Positions 42,268-52,013 of a DNA stretch of 64,000 nt are shown piece by piece. Position numbers and translations under genes: made by a program. The notes below the pieces were generated by a model, which was not told the DNA's origin, ran no database searches, and was given only the letters and a program-made list of their open reading frames with translations. Source of the DNA: Novosphingobium sediminis (lineage in GTDB: Bacteria > Pseudomonadota > Alphaproteobacteria > Sphingomonadales > Sphingomonadaceae). The DNA is taken from assembly GCF_007991615.1 (NCBI RefSeq), contig NZ_BJYR01000003.1, forward strand, positions 62,001 through 126,000, given 5' to 3'. Positions within the stretch are counted from its first letter, which is position 1. Each line of letters begins with the position of its first letter.

Positions 42268-44150
42268 CGGCCCGCCCGGCGCGCGAACCTGCACCGCATA
42301 CGCTCGATCCGCTGGACGAGCGCGCATACGAACAGGAGCGCGTGGCGGCTGCGCTGGACGGGGCTCTGATCCCGGCGCCACTACCAGAAGGGCGGCTGGA
42401 CAGGCTGGCAGAGCTGTTCGTGCTCGATGCGCTCGAACGCGATGTAGTCGCCGTGCTCTGGGCCGCGGCCTATGAACCCGCGCTGCGGGCGGCGCTTGTG
42501 TCACGCGAGGGATCGTGCGGGCATGTCACCGTCCTCCTCGTCAGCAGCCTCTTGGGCCACGCACTCCGGCCCCGGCTGCCCAGCGGTTCTCCCTTGCTGC
42601 TGTGGAAGCTGGTGCAGGAACATCCGCTGATCGATGGCGGCGCGGCGCTCTCGCTCGATCCGGCCATACTGGCGTGGCTTGCCGGCGATCACGAGCTTGA
42701 CCGGGCACTGGCAGGCCGGGCGCAAATCCTGCCGCCGGGGCTGGAACTGGCGGAATGGCCGCTCGGCGAGTTGGCAGAGAGGCTGAGCGCGGCGTTCCGT
42801 GCGGGTCGGCGCGTGCGGATTCGCCTGAACACCGAGGACCAACTGGCCGCGCGCTGGTTTGCCGCAGCCCTCGGGCGGCGCATCGGCTTGCCGGTGCTGG
42901 CGGTCGAACCGGGCGGCCTCGCGGATGCAGAGAACGCGGCGGTGCGGCTCCACCGTCAGGCCTTTCTTGATGGCTGCATCCCCTTCTTTGCAGCTGCCGA
43001 CACCGGCCTTCCAGCACCGGTCGGCGTGGCCAGCTACCCGGTGCAGATCATCCATGGCAGTGGGCCTCCCCTCGCCGCCGATCCCGATTGCGACGACCAC
43101 GATCTCGTTCCCGCCGCACCTGGGCCTGCCGAACGCGAGCGGCTGTGGCGAATGCTGCTACCGCAAAGCGCCCGATGGCCCGCCGGCAAACTTGCCGATC
43201 TGGCGCTGTGCCACGCGGCTTCGGTCAGCCAGATCGCCAGTGTCGCCGCCAGCCGTCCGGCCAATGCCGCGGCGGCAAACCTTTCACTGCGCGAGCACTT
43301 GCGCGGCGAATGCAGCCCGCTCACGCGGCGCATCGATGCGGCCTTTACCTGGGACGACCTCGTGCTGCGCAAGGAAACGCGCGCCCGGCTGGAGGAAGTG
43401 ACCTTCGAGGCGCGCGAGCGGCTACGGCTCTGGGCGGAACCTGCCGCCGCCCGGCTGTTTCCCTATGGCCGCGGGCTGGTGGCGCTGTTTGCTGGGCCTC
43501 CGGGCACCGGCAAGACCATGGCTGCAAACGTCATCGCCGCCGATCTCGGGCTCGATCTGCTTTCGGTCGATCTCTCGGCCGTCGTCAGCAAATGGGTCGG
43601 CGAGACAGCCCAGCACCTGCAGCAACTGCTCGGCTCGACTGCCGCGCAGCGCTCGGTGCTGTTCTTCGATGAGGCCGATGCGCTCTACGCCAAGCGCGTC
43701 GAGGACGTGCACAACGCCAACGACCGCTTCGCCAACTACGACAGCAGCGTGCTGATGACGGCGCTGGAAGCCTATCCGGGCATCGTCATCCTCGCGACCA
43801 ACCTCAAGGCCAATATCGACAGTGCCTTCCTGCGCCGCATCCGCCATGTGGTCGATTTCCATGCGCCTGACGCGGCGGCGCGGCGGGAAATCTGGCGCAA
43901 GGCAATTGCCGCGCTGTTTCCGCGTCCACAGGCCCGCAATCTTGATCCTCAACTTGCCCGCGTCGCCGAAATCGAGGCGAGCGGCGCGCTCATCAAGAAC
44001 GCGGCACTGTCAGCCGCTTTCAGCGCCCGGCGCACCGGCGCGGCACCAACCGCGCGTCTGCTCGGTGAAATGCTGGCGCGCGAACTCGGCAAGGAAGGCG
44101 TCAGCCTTTCGGACCATGACCTTGCCATCGCGCTGGGTGAGCCGGCATGA
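42264..44150 (+). CDS. AAA+ ATPase of the injection system (Afp15/Pvc15-like)
   Basis: A 628-residue ATPase. The C-terminal half is an AAA+ module: Walker A GPPGTGKT near 411-418, SKWVGETAQHLQQL after it, Walker B VLFFDEAD near 466-471, sensor ATNLKANID and the arginine finger region RRIRHVVDF. The N-terminal 400 residues form a second, degenerate winged-helix/ATPase-like region. Afp15/Pvc15 ATPases are needed for assembly or cargo loading. It is not a ClpV-type unfoldase, so this is not a type VI system. ATGA overlaps on both sides tie it to its neighbours. Confidence 0.92.
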   Translation: MTARPAREPAPHTLDPLDERAYEQERVAAALDGALIPAPLPEGRLDRLAELFVLDALERDVVAVLWAAAYEPALRAALVSREGSCGHVTVLLVSSLLGHALRPRLPSGSPLLLWKLVQEHPLIDGGAALSLDPAILAWLAGDHELDRALAGRAQILPPGLELAEWPLGELAERLSAAFRAGRRVRIRLNTEDQLAARWFAAALGRRIGLPVLAVEPGGLADAENAAVRLHRQAFLDGCIPFFAAADTGLPAPVGVASYPVQIIHGSGPPLAADPDCDDHDLVPAAPGPAERERLWRMLLPQSARWPAGKLADLALCHAASVSQIASVAASRPANAAAANLSLREHLRGECSPLTRRIDAAFTWDDLVLRKETRARLEEVTFEARERLRLWAEPAAARLFPYGRGLVALFAGPPGTGKTMAANVIAADLGLDLLSVDLSAVVSKWVGETAQHLQQLLGSTAAQRSVLFFDEADALYAKRVEDVHNANDRFANYDSSVLMTALEAYPGIVILATNLKANIDSAFLRRIRHVVDFHAPDAAARREIWRKAIAALFPRPQARNLDPQLARVAEIEASGALIKNAALSAAFSARRTGAAPTARLLGEMLARELGKEGVSLSDHDLAIALGEPA

Positions 44151-47100
44151 GCGCCGCGGCCCGCTCCCCGCGCCGCACCAGCGGCCAGCAGGCCCGGTCC
44201 GCGCCTGCTTTGGCGCTGCGCCAGCGGAGCACCCATGAACGGCAGGCGGATCAACGCGGGGCGAGATTTGCACGCGGCGAGAGCGGACTTTCGCGCGGTC
44301 TGTCTGCGGCGCCAACAGCCGGTTTCGCCCCGCATGGCAGCATCGGCGTTGCGCTCGAACCCGGCCTCCTCGGCGCGCTGGAAACGGCGTTCGAGGCGGA
44401 TCTCGGGGCGGTGCGCGTCCACCGCGATGGTGCTGCCGGTTCTGCAGTGCGTGCGCTTGGCGCCAGCGCCTTTGCCAGCGGCACCGCGATCTATTTCGCG
44501 CCCGGCCGCTTCGATCCAGCGTCTCCTGATGGCCGCGCGCTGATCGGCCATGAAATCACCCACGTGCTGCAGCAAACCGGGCGCCGCAATGCGCGGGGAC
44601 TTCTGGCAGCGCAGCCGCTTACCGGCATCGCCCCCGTCCAATGCGCACCGGGGCCAGCCAATGCGGCGGACGAAGCCTACAACGACGATGTGCGCGGCAA
44701 AGCGGCCAAACTCGCCGGCGGGCTCGATATCGGCACCCGCTTTGCCAAGCTCGGCCTCCTGAACACGGCAACCGGCACAGACAGTTGCCTCGCCGTGCTC
44801 GATCGCCATCTGGCGGCTGATCCTGATGCCGCCACGAAGGGCGAGATTGCGGCGATCCGCAAGGCCGTCGACGGGCAGGACACCGAAACCGCGCTCGTCG
44901 CGCTGCGCGAACTCGCCAAAGTCGCCGACCGCGCGGCCTTCGGCACGGTCTACCACAATTGCTTCAAGGCGCTCGGCGCGAATGGCGATGCAGCCGCCAT
45001 GGTGGGCGACAAGCCGCCGATGGTCACTGCGTTTGGCAGCTGGTCTTTCTACGAAGCTACCCGTCCGGCCAATCCTTCGTGGGTCCTGGCAGAGCTTGCA
45101 ATGCATCCGGTTGCGAAGAAGTACTATCCCGGCGCCGTCGTCGCGGTTGCGCGGATCGATTTCTACGGGCTCGGCCGGGTCGGCCAAAACCTCGATCCAA
45201 ACGGCAAGTTCAACGAAACCATCGGCGCCGCGATTGCCGAGGCGCTGACCTATACCCCGCTGATGCCGCACGAGCGCACCGCCGCCGCGCTGCGGGCACT
45301 GGCCGCATTCGATACGGTGCGCCTCGAAACCTTCGGAGCGATCGAAAAGCTGCTCATGGGCTCCAGAGACCCGCTCGAGCGGTTCAAACTCAAGCGGCAA
45401 GTGATGGCCATCTATGCCGACAAGGACGGCCTCGCCAACCTTGCCCGCGCTGCAAAGGTCGAACCCGAAGTCCTTGTTATCGCTGCTGATGCCGGCGCGC
45501 GCATCGCACCCATTGCCGCGCGGTCAGCCGAAGCGTGGCGCCGGATCGAAGCGGCGACGGCCGCGTCCGACGCGCCGGCTGCGAATGCCACGCCAGAGCA
45601 GCAGATCATATCGGACGCCCTGCGCAAGGCGGTGCGCGCGCGCGCCGGTTCGATCAAGGGTCTCGCGAAAGTCGAAGCTGCTCTGGTCGCCGCACTCGCA
45701 ATCGCGGCCCGGCTTGAAAGCGGAGGCCTCCCCTCGGGCGCGGCGCTGGCTCGCAACCAGAAGGCTGCTGCCGCTGCCGTCGCACAAGTGACCTTCGCAA
45801 TCGACGGCGCTTTCGCGGCGCGCGAGAAAACGCTCGACGTGCGCGAATTGCCGCAGATCGACGCAAGCGCCGCAGATCCGGCCAGCGAGGTCACCGCCGC
45901 AGTCACCGACGATATGGTCTACGGCATCCTGCTGCTGAGCCTCTACCGGCTGGAAAGCCGCTTGCTGCAAGCGTTCACGGCGCCCGGCAAGGCCGCAGAC
46001 GAGGCCGGGCGCATCCGCCAGCAGGATGAAGCGGCGCTGGGCTATCGCCGCACGCTGGAGCTGTTTTTCGATACGGCCAGCCTGTTCGGCTATCAGCGCC
46101 TGACCGAGGCGATCTTCACGGATTACCGGGCCGAACAGGCCGGTGTCACCCGCAGCTACGTTGCCCTGCTGGAGCCATTCAAGGCGGTGCCGGCGACCTT
46201 GGCGGAGTTCGCCAGAGATTTCCCCAAGGACGAGGTGAGCGGCATCCCGCTATCCGGCCAGGCCCTCGTCGAGTTCGTCTATTCGGCCTACTACGGCACG
46301 CTGCTTGCGCAGCTGCAGGTGGCATTGAAGGACCAGTCCGGGGTCAACACCGTTCTTCCGGATGGGTCGACCCGCCACACGCCCATCGTCAACATCGCTC
46401 TCGGGGCGACCGAAAAGCTGTTCAAGGTGCCCACCCGCTACAGGGTGAGCAGGGAGGCGACGATCCTGTTCGTCCGTCCCGGCGATGACCGGAATGACGT
46501 GCCGGCGCTACTGGTCCGCGACAAGGGCACGAACAGGCACCCGGTGGTGCAGGCGCTCGCCGATACGCTCGCGCCAGACGAGGTCTTCGTGCTGCCGCGC
46601 GCCTATGAGGCCCATCGCGAGGGATTCACTGCCTGGGTGATCGGCAACCTCGCCGAGCTATGCGAGACATTGGCGAACCTGCCCGGCGTGCCCGATCTCA
46701 TCACCGACAAGGGCGTGCCGCTGGGCTGGCCCGATGCTTACGTGGGCGGTCCGGCCCGGTGGCTCATCGCACTCGGCAAGCTGATCAAGGACCCCACCGC
46801 TCAGAATGCTGCGGTGCGCGAGCAGATGCACAGCGACTTCGCCTCGCTCGCCGGGCCGATGCGCCGGGCGACCAACATCGAGCGCCGCTATGTCGGGCCG
46901 CTGATCGCCGAACAGTGGGAGAAAGTGCAGGTATCCTTCCTCAAGGACCCGGACGCTTTCTTCAACGCCCCGCGCCGCGCGCTGGAACTGACGCAGATCT
47001 TCGCCGGCAATGTCCAGCCGTCGAACCTCTCCGAGCAGCGGCTTCAGATGACCGCGCTGATGCTCGAACTGGCCCCAGTGCTGACCCGCAAGCTCGGAAC

Positions 47101-50100
47101 TTCTACGCTGATCGGCGAAAGCGTGCGGATCGCCGGGACTGACCGCTTCGACGTCATCCTGCCGCTCCACCGCCATGTCGATGGGGCGGCCGCCTTTGCC
47201 AGCGATCCTGCCAACGTCCAGCTACTTGAAAACAAGCTGGAGCTGACCTTCCCGCCTGCAGATCTCGACCGCCGCGTCCGCATCCTGCGCACGTTGGCGG
47301 GCGAATTCGCCGATACGGTGAAGCAGCATCAGGCCGATGCCCTGGTGGTCGAAGGGCTGAAGAGCGAGAACGTGCTGCGCATCGCGGGGCGCGGGTTCGC
47401 GCTGGCAGGGTCGGATGGCTCACCAGATCATCCCGGCGAACTCTTCGACGCGGGGAATGCGGTCTACCAGCTGGTCACGGTCCACGAGAGTTTTCACTAC
47501 GAACCGGCCATGCTCGGCGTGCCTTCGGTCGTCGAATGGGACCGCGAGGCGGTTGGCACGCGCAACCTCGTCATCAATGGCAGGGCCAGCAAGCCGGGCG
47601 ATCCCCGCGTGCGGCTGGTCACGATCATGCGCACCGACAATCGCACCGGCCAGACGGAACAGAAGGAAATCTGGTCCGACGACACCGCGCTGCTCTCCGA
47701 ACTCGGTTATGCGCTCGATCTCCACATCACCTTGCGCAACCTCGAGATTCTCGGCGAAGTGATGACCGAGGGCGCCAGCGTGCTCACGCTTGCGATCCAG
47801 GTTGCTTTCGCCGAAGTCCCCGGCATTTCCGAGGCGCTTGCCGCCGCCGAGATCACCGGATCGATCCTGCAGTTCTGGGGCAGCAGCGAATACGCCACGA
47901 TCAAGTCGCTGCTCAGCGGCGATGTCGGCCCGCTGTTCGAGAAAGTGATCGGCCAGATCAGCCACGACATGTCACGCGAGGTGCTGTGGGGCTGGCTGGT
48001 GCTGGGCGATACCACGCCGCCCACGATCAAGGCGCTGGAAGCGGCGATGGAGCTGGCCGGCCGGATGGGCGTGCTCAAGAGCAAGGCCAATTCCGGAGAC
48101 GAAGCCAAGGACAGCTCGATCAAGCGCGTGGTCGAGGGTCTGGTCAGCGGCAGCACCACGCTTTTCCGCGGTGCCGAGGCGATGCACACGGCCACCAGCT
48201 TTGCCATGCACAAGGTCGAGCTGGGCATCCAGGGCTCGCCGTGGGCCGCGCTGATCATGCGGGTGATCGCACGCAACCTCTACCGGCTCGAAGGTGTCTC
48301 GCTGAAGGAGTTCGGCATCGACCAGGCTGCCGACGCGCTGGAGGAATTCAAGGCGATCTACAAGCGCTTCGACGGGATCATCGAAGGCCTCGCCAGCTTT
48401 GAATTGCCGAGCGAACTGGTCCCGCTCGAGGCGATCATCGAAATGGTGGTCAACTTCGTCATCGACCACCTGCCGATAAAATATCGCCCGTTTGTCAAAG
48501 GGGCCCGCAGCGTCGTCAACGCAACGCCGATGCGCAAGCTTTACGACGAGCTGTTCAGAACCGTCGCCGACGAGATGCGCAAGGCCAGCATCGATCCCAA
48601 CATCCTGTGGCGCGACCACATCAAGACCTCGCTCGATCCCTACCTCAAGCTCGCGGCAAGCGAAATCTCCGACGAGTGGCACGCCATTCTGGTCCGCGTG
48701 CCGTTCCTGAAATCGATCCCCACGCTGACCATCCCCGATCTCGCGGCGTCCTTCGTGAGCGGCGATGTCGCGCCGATGCTAGCGCAAGGGACAGCCACGC
48801 CGCCGGCACCGCCGCAGCTTCCCGCCGGGCGCGGCACAGCGCTCGGCCCGGGCGAGCGCGCGGCGGCGCAGCGCGGCTTCGGCCACGATTTCGGACATGT
48901 GCGGGTGCATCAGGGCAGCGCCGTCGACAGCAGCCTGCGGGCGTCCGGCGCAAGGGCGGCGACGAGCGGCAGCCACGTCTGGCTCGACAGCGCGGTGGCG
49001 GCCAGCGGCAGCGGCGGCCGCGATGTGCTCCATCACGAACTGGCCCACGTGCTGCAGCAGACCGGGCCGCGCCCGCTTGGCCAGCGTCACCCGGCGCAGC
49101 CGGTCGCCGGCAGTGCGGGTTCTGGCCCGGCGCGCTGGCGGATCGATCGCGGCGCTGAACGTCAGGCGGACCATCTCGCGCAGGCCTCACGCAGCAGGGC
49201 GGCAGGCCCTCGCCCCGTCAGCCACAGCGCCGGCATCGCTCCCAGCCTTACCGACATTGCCGAGAGGTTTTTCCAGAAGCTGGGCGATTCCACCTCGCTT
49301 GAAGAGAACGCGGCGGCGCTGATGAAAACCCCGGCACATGCCGCAGAGGTCAACAAGGCAGCACCGGGTCTGCGCACGGCACTCCCCGAAAAGCTCATTG
49401 AAGCACTCGGCCCCAAGGGTTCAGCCGGTTCGCGCATCACGTTCAAGGATCCGTTCGGCACCGCAGCCGAAGCGCTGCGCGAGTACATTCTCGTCAACCG
49501 CAAGCAGGAAGTGATCGACGGCATTCCCCATCTGCTGGGCGGCGCCTTGCAGGAGGTGAAGATCAAATCCGGCAAGGGCACGGCCAAGGCGAAGGTCGAA
49601 ACCGCGCCCATCCTCAATGTCGGGCGGCTCGAAACGCTGCTGGAGGAGTTCTTCTTCGGTAAGACAGGCATCTCGGTCGACATCGAATTCAACACGACCA
49701 AGGAGCCGGGGCCCGACGGCAAGAAGCGCGACACGATCTCGCTCGACGATCCGTTCAAGACCTTTGCTGTCACCTATCTCCACCTGCCGATGATCGGCGG
49801 CACCGCCAAGCTGTGGGACGAGGTGATCGACGCCACTTTCCCCAAGGCCGGGGCCAAGCGGGCACTCTATCAGGCCAAGACGCGCCTCGCTTTGCAGGGG
49901 TTGCAGCCCGGCCCCGGCATCTTCACCACCGTGTCCGCAAAGGGCGGCAAGGCACTCGCGCTCGGCCTCAAGGCCAAGTCGCTCGCCGAAGCCTACGTCA
50001 ATCCGCCGCCGACACGGGATCTGCCGGGCGATGCCGTACCGACTTGGGCCGAGTACACCGACATCAAGCCCCGCGCCCGCACCCAGCACGGCGGCAAGGA

Positions 50101-50908
50101 CTACGGCCAGATCGGGCTGCGGCTCGGCACGTATGGCCAGAAGGACAATCCCGACCAGCAGAAGGGCACAGACCGCGCCTCGCATCACACCGTGCAGTAT
50201 CTGCTGATCGAATACCTCGTGAACACAAAGGACCGGCACCAGCCCTTCCCGCATCCGCTGAGCCTCTACCCGGGCGTCACGGCGGCCACGGGCGGGCGGG
50301 TCGCGACGATCGGCAAGACACCGGGGGCAACCGACGGCATCCGCGTCGCGGCCAATGACAGCGGCGATCGCGGGCCGAACATGCCCACGATCCTGCTTTC
50401 GGTGCACGCCCACACGCTGGGCAACGTCCATGTTTCGGTAGAGCCCGACGACCTGCCGAACGCAGGCCCTTCGCAGGGTGCGGCAATCCACGGCAAGTTC
50501 CGTTCGTTCCTTGGCGATTATGCCGCGACCGTGGCTGACAAGAAGGGCCTGCAGGCGCTCGCCGCTCAGCGCGCGGGAAAGACCTTCGCCAAGAACGACC
50601 TGCCGAAGATCAAGGGCGCGCCAGTGACCGACGGCGATCTCAGCGCCGCGATCTTCACCGCCGCATGCAAGTCCTACACCTGGATGCAGGATCACATGAA
50701 CAAGAAGCTCGCGCGCGCGCTAGATCATCAGGAGATCGATTACTACAATTCGCTGGTGGCCGCCGCGCAGTCCGCCACGATCCGCAGCGGCACCACCGTC
50801 CAGCCCGCTTACACACCCGGACCGGTCAGCGGCGATATCATCCCCGAGGTCGTGAAGGCGCAAGTCGCCGCCTTCGAATCCGCCGCATTCGGTTTCGAAA
50901 GGCGGTGA
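44147..50908 (+). CDS. Giant protein with two DUF4157 modules, candidate cargo
   Basis: A 2253-residue protein, the largest in the window. DUF4157 module 1 spans about 30-150 (HERQADQ; LGAVRVHRDG; H135-EITH139-VLQQTG). Module 2 spans about 1560-1665 (FGHVRVHQG; H1630-ELAH1634-VLQQTG; AERQADHLA). Both have the HExxH zincin motif. Between them lie about 1400 residues of mostly helical Ala/Arg/Glu-rich sequence with a third chance-or-real HESFH at 1113. After module 2, about 590 residues form an unrelated C-terminal region with His clusters (HH2013-2014, H2087-A-H2089). DUF4157 is the hallmark domain of extracellular injection-system cargo and accessory proteins, so this may be a loaded effector, possibly two fused effectors. 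The gene overlaps the ATPase by 4 bases. Confidence 0.88.
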   Translation: MSAAARSPRRTSGQQARSAPALALRQRSTHERQADQRGARFARGESGLSRGLSAAPTAGFAPHGSIGVALEPGLLGALETAFEADLGAVRVHRDGAAGSAVRALGASAFASGTAIYFAPGRFDPASPDGRALIGHEITHVLQQTGRRNARGLLAAQPLTGIAPVQCAPGPANAADEAYNDDVRGKAAKLAGGLDIGTRFAKLGLLNTATGTDSCLAVLDRHLAADPDAATKGEIAAIRKAVDGQDTETALVALRELAKVADRAAFGTVYHNCFKALGANGDAAAMVGDKPPMVTAFGSWSFYEATRPANPSWVLAELAMHPVAKKYYPGAVVAVARIDFYGLGRVGQNLDPNGKFNETIGAAIAEALTYTPLMPHERTAAALRALAAFDTVRLETFGAIEKLLMGSRDPLERFKLKRQVMAIYADKDGLANLARAAKVEPEVLVIAADAGARIAPIAARSAEAWRRIEAATAASDAPAANATPEQQIISDALRKAVRARAGSIKGLAKVEAALVAALAIAARLESGGLPSGAALARNQKAAAAAVAQVTFAIDGAFAAREKTLDVRELPQIDASAADPASEVTAAVTDDMVYGILLLSLYRLESRLLQAFTAPGKAADEAGRIRQQDEAALGYRRTLELFFDTASLFGYQRLTEAIFTDYRAEQAGVTRSYVALLEPFKAVPATLAEFARDFPKDEVSGIPLSGQALVEFVYSAYYGTLLAQLQVALKDQSGVNTVLPDGSTRHTPIVNIALGATEKLFKVPTRYRVSREATILFVRPGDDRNDVPALLVRDKGTNRHPVVQALADTLAPDEVFVLPRAYEAHREGFTAWVIGNLAELCETLANLPGVPDLITDKGVPLGWPDAYVGGPARWLIALGKLIKDPTAQNAAVREQMHSDFASLAGPMRRATNIERRYVGPLIAEQWEKVQVSFLKDPDAFFNAPRRALELTQIFAGNVQPSNLSEQRLQMTALMLELAPVLTRKLGTSTLIGESVRIAGTDRFDVILPLHRHVDGAAAFASDPANVQLLENKLELTFPPADLDRRVRILRTLAGEFADTVKQHQADALVVEGLKSENVLRIAGRGFALAGSDGSPDHPGELFDAGNAVYQLVTVHESFHYEPAMLGVPSVVEWDREAVGTRNLVINGRASKPGDPRVRLVTIMRTDNRTGQTEQKEIWSDDTALLSELGYALDLHITLRNLEILGEVMTEGASVLTLAIQVAFAEVPGISEALAAAEITGSILQFWGSSEYATIKSLLSGDVGPLFEKVIGQISHDMSREVLWGWLVLGDTTPPTIKALEAAMELAGRMGVLKSKANSGDEAKDSSIKRVVEGLVSGSTTLFRGAEAMHTATSFAMHKVELGIQGSPWAALIMRVIARNLYRLEGVSLKEFGIDQAADALEEFKAIYKRFDGIIEGLASFELPSELVPLEAIIEMVVNFVIDHLPIKYRPFVKGARSVVNATPMRKLYDELFRTVADEMRKASIDPNILWRDHIKTSLDPYLKLAASEISDEWHAILVRVPFLKSIPTLTIPDLAASFVSGDVAPMLAQGTATPPAPPQLPAGRGTALGPGERAAAQRGFGHDFGHVRVHQGSAVDSSLRASGARAATSGSHVWLDSAVAASGSGGRDVLHHELAHVLQQTGPRPLGQRHPAQPVAGSAGSGPARWRIDRGAERQADHLAQASRSRAAGPRPVSHSAGIAPSLTDIAERFFQKLGDSTSLEENAAALMKTPAHAAEVNKAAPGLRTALPEKLIEALGPKGSAGSRITFKDPFGTAAEALREYILVNRKQEVIDGIPHLLGGALQEVKIKSGKGTAKAKVETAPILNVGRLETLLEEFFFGKTGISVDIEFNTTKEPGPDGKKRDTISLDDPFKTFAVTYLHLPMIGGTAKLWDEVIDATFPKAGAKRALYQAKTRLALQGLQPGPGIFTTVSAKGGKALALGLKAKSLAEAYVNPPPTRDLPGDAVPTWAEYTDIKPRARTQHGGKDYGQIGLRLGTYGQKDNPDQQKGTDRASHHTVQYLLIEYLVNTKDRHQPFPHPLSLYPGVTAATGGRVATIGKTPGATDGIRVAANDSGDRGPNMPTILLSVHAHTLGNVHVSVEPDDLPNAGPSQGAAIHGKFRSFLGDYAATVADKKGLQALAAQRAGKTFAKNDLPKIKGAPVTDGDLSAAIFTAACKSYTWMQDHMNKKLARALDHQEIDYYNSLVAAAQSATIRSGTTVQPAYTPGPVSGDIIPEVVKAQVAAFESAAFGFERR

Positions 50909-50912
50909 TGCG

Positions 50913-51704
50913 ATGACCTATCCGAACGGCCCGCTGCTGCTCAAGGGTGCCCTCATCTACTTCGGCGCGCCGATGCTGGTGCCGCTGCCCAACATCATCA
51001 TGTTCCAGTACAATCCCGAGACGCTGACGCGCACCCTCACTCCGTGGGAGCCGCCGGCCAAGCGCGTCTACGAAGAGCGCAAGGACGGCGTCGTCACCAA
51101 CGAAGCCGAGGTCAAGGCCTACCGCGACAGCCAGATCGCGCTTTCGCAGCCCTATGACCCGAAGGAGACATTCTCGCTGGTGCTCGAGGTCGATGCGACC
51201 GACGCGCTGGAATCACCGGAAAGCCATCCGGTTGCGGTGCTGGCCGGGGTTGCGGACCGGCTCGCTGCGATTGAAATGCTGATGTACCCGCCGGGCGACA
51301 GCCTGCTCGGCAATCTGCTCGGCTCGGTCAGCGTCTCGATCGGCGCGGGCGGGATCGAAGCGGGTGGCGGCGCCAGCCTCGAACCTGCGCTGGAGCGGCG
51401 GGATGCGCCGATCGTCCTGTTTTTCTGGGGTCCGGGGCGCATCGTGCCGGTGCGGATCAAGTCGCTCTCGATCGACGAGCAGGCGTTCTCCCCGATGCTC
51501 TACCCGATCCGCGCCAAAGCGACGATCGGCGTGCAGGTGCTGACCGAGGATGATCTGGTGCAAGTCACCGGCGATCCCGCCACCGGCGCGGCCGCGGCGC
51601 TGGCGGTCGCCTGCTACAAGTTCACGCGTGGCCAGAAGGAAGTCCTCGCCACCGCGAACCTCGCCAATGCCGTCGAATCCATCGTCGGCATGTTGCCACT
51701 GTAA
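50913..51704 (+). CDS. Tube initiator / baseplate protein (CIS tube domain, Afp7-like)
   Basis: A 263-residue protein with the CIS-tube pattern: KGALIYFGAPMLVPLPNIIMFQYNPETLTRTL, FSLVLEVDATDALE, PIVLFFWGPGRIVPVRIKSLSI, and MLYPIRAKATIGVQVLTEDDL. In Afp7/Pvc7 this domain forms the first ring above the hub and is followed by LysM; here the LysM-like part is a separate small gene just downstream. It starts 4 bases after the giant gene. Confidence 0.88.
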   Translation: MTYPNGPLLLKGALIYFGAPMLVPLPNIIMFQYNPETLTRTLTPWEPPAKRVYEERKDGVVTNEAEVKAYRDSQIALSQPYDPKETFSLVLEVDATDALESPESHPVAVLAGVADRLAAIEMLMYPPGDSLLGNLLGSVSVSIGAGGIEAGGGASLEPALERRDAPIVLFFWGPGRIVPVRIKSLSIDEQAFSPMLYPIRAKATIGVQVLTEDDLVQVTGDPATGAAAALAVACYKFTRGQKEVLATANLANAVESIVGMLPL

Positions 51705-51721
51705 CGGGCCGGAGCGCGATC

Positions 51722-52000
51722 ATGTCCCTGTTCGATCCCAAGAGCCGCTATGCCGATCTCCCCACGGTGCTGACCACTGATGCACGCGGACGCACCGTCG
51801 AGGCCGTTCCGCCAGCTCCGCCCCTCACGCAGGCGCTGCGCGGACGGCATTTGCGGCGGCAGGGCGAGCGGCCCGACCATCTTGCCGCGCTCTACCTCGG
51901 TGATCCGGCCGGCTTCTGGCGGCTTGGCGAAATCAACGACACGATGACGGCCGAGGCGCTCAGCGAGCTTCGCGAAGTCCGCATTCCAGTCAAGCGTTAG
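51722..52000 (+). CDS. LysM-like / gp53-like small baseplate protein
   Basis: A 92-residue protein beginning FDPKSRYADLPTVLTTDARGR and continuing with a LysM-like segment HLAALYLGDPAGFWRLGEIND. This short protein is standard in phage-like baseplates next to the hub and corresponds to the C-terminal LysM of Afp7 or to T4 gp53. A GGAG site lies before the ATG at 51722. Confidence 0.82.
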   Translation: MSLFDPKSRYADLPTVLTTDARGRTVEAVPPAPPLTQALRGRHLRRQGERPDHLAALYLGDPAGFWRLGEINDTMTAEALSELREVRIPVKR

Positions 52001-52013
52001 GAGTGATGCGCGC

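Noticed and set aside
40582..42504. A 640-codon minus-strand frame opposite the DUF4255 gene.
   Set aside because: Antisense shadow; low-complexity Arg/Ala/Gly composition and no start context.
47483..47497. A third HExxH metallopeptidase site (HESFH, residues 1113-1117 of the giant protein).
   Set aside because: It lacks the DUF4157 surroundings and no third zinc ligand is evident; probably chance in a long protein.
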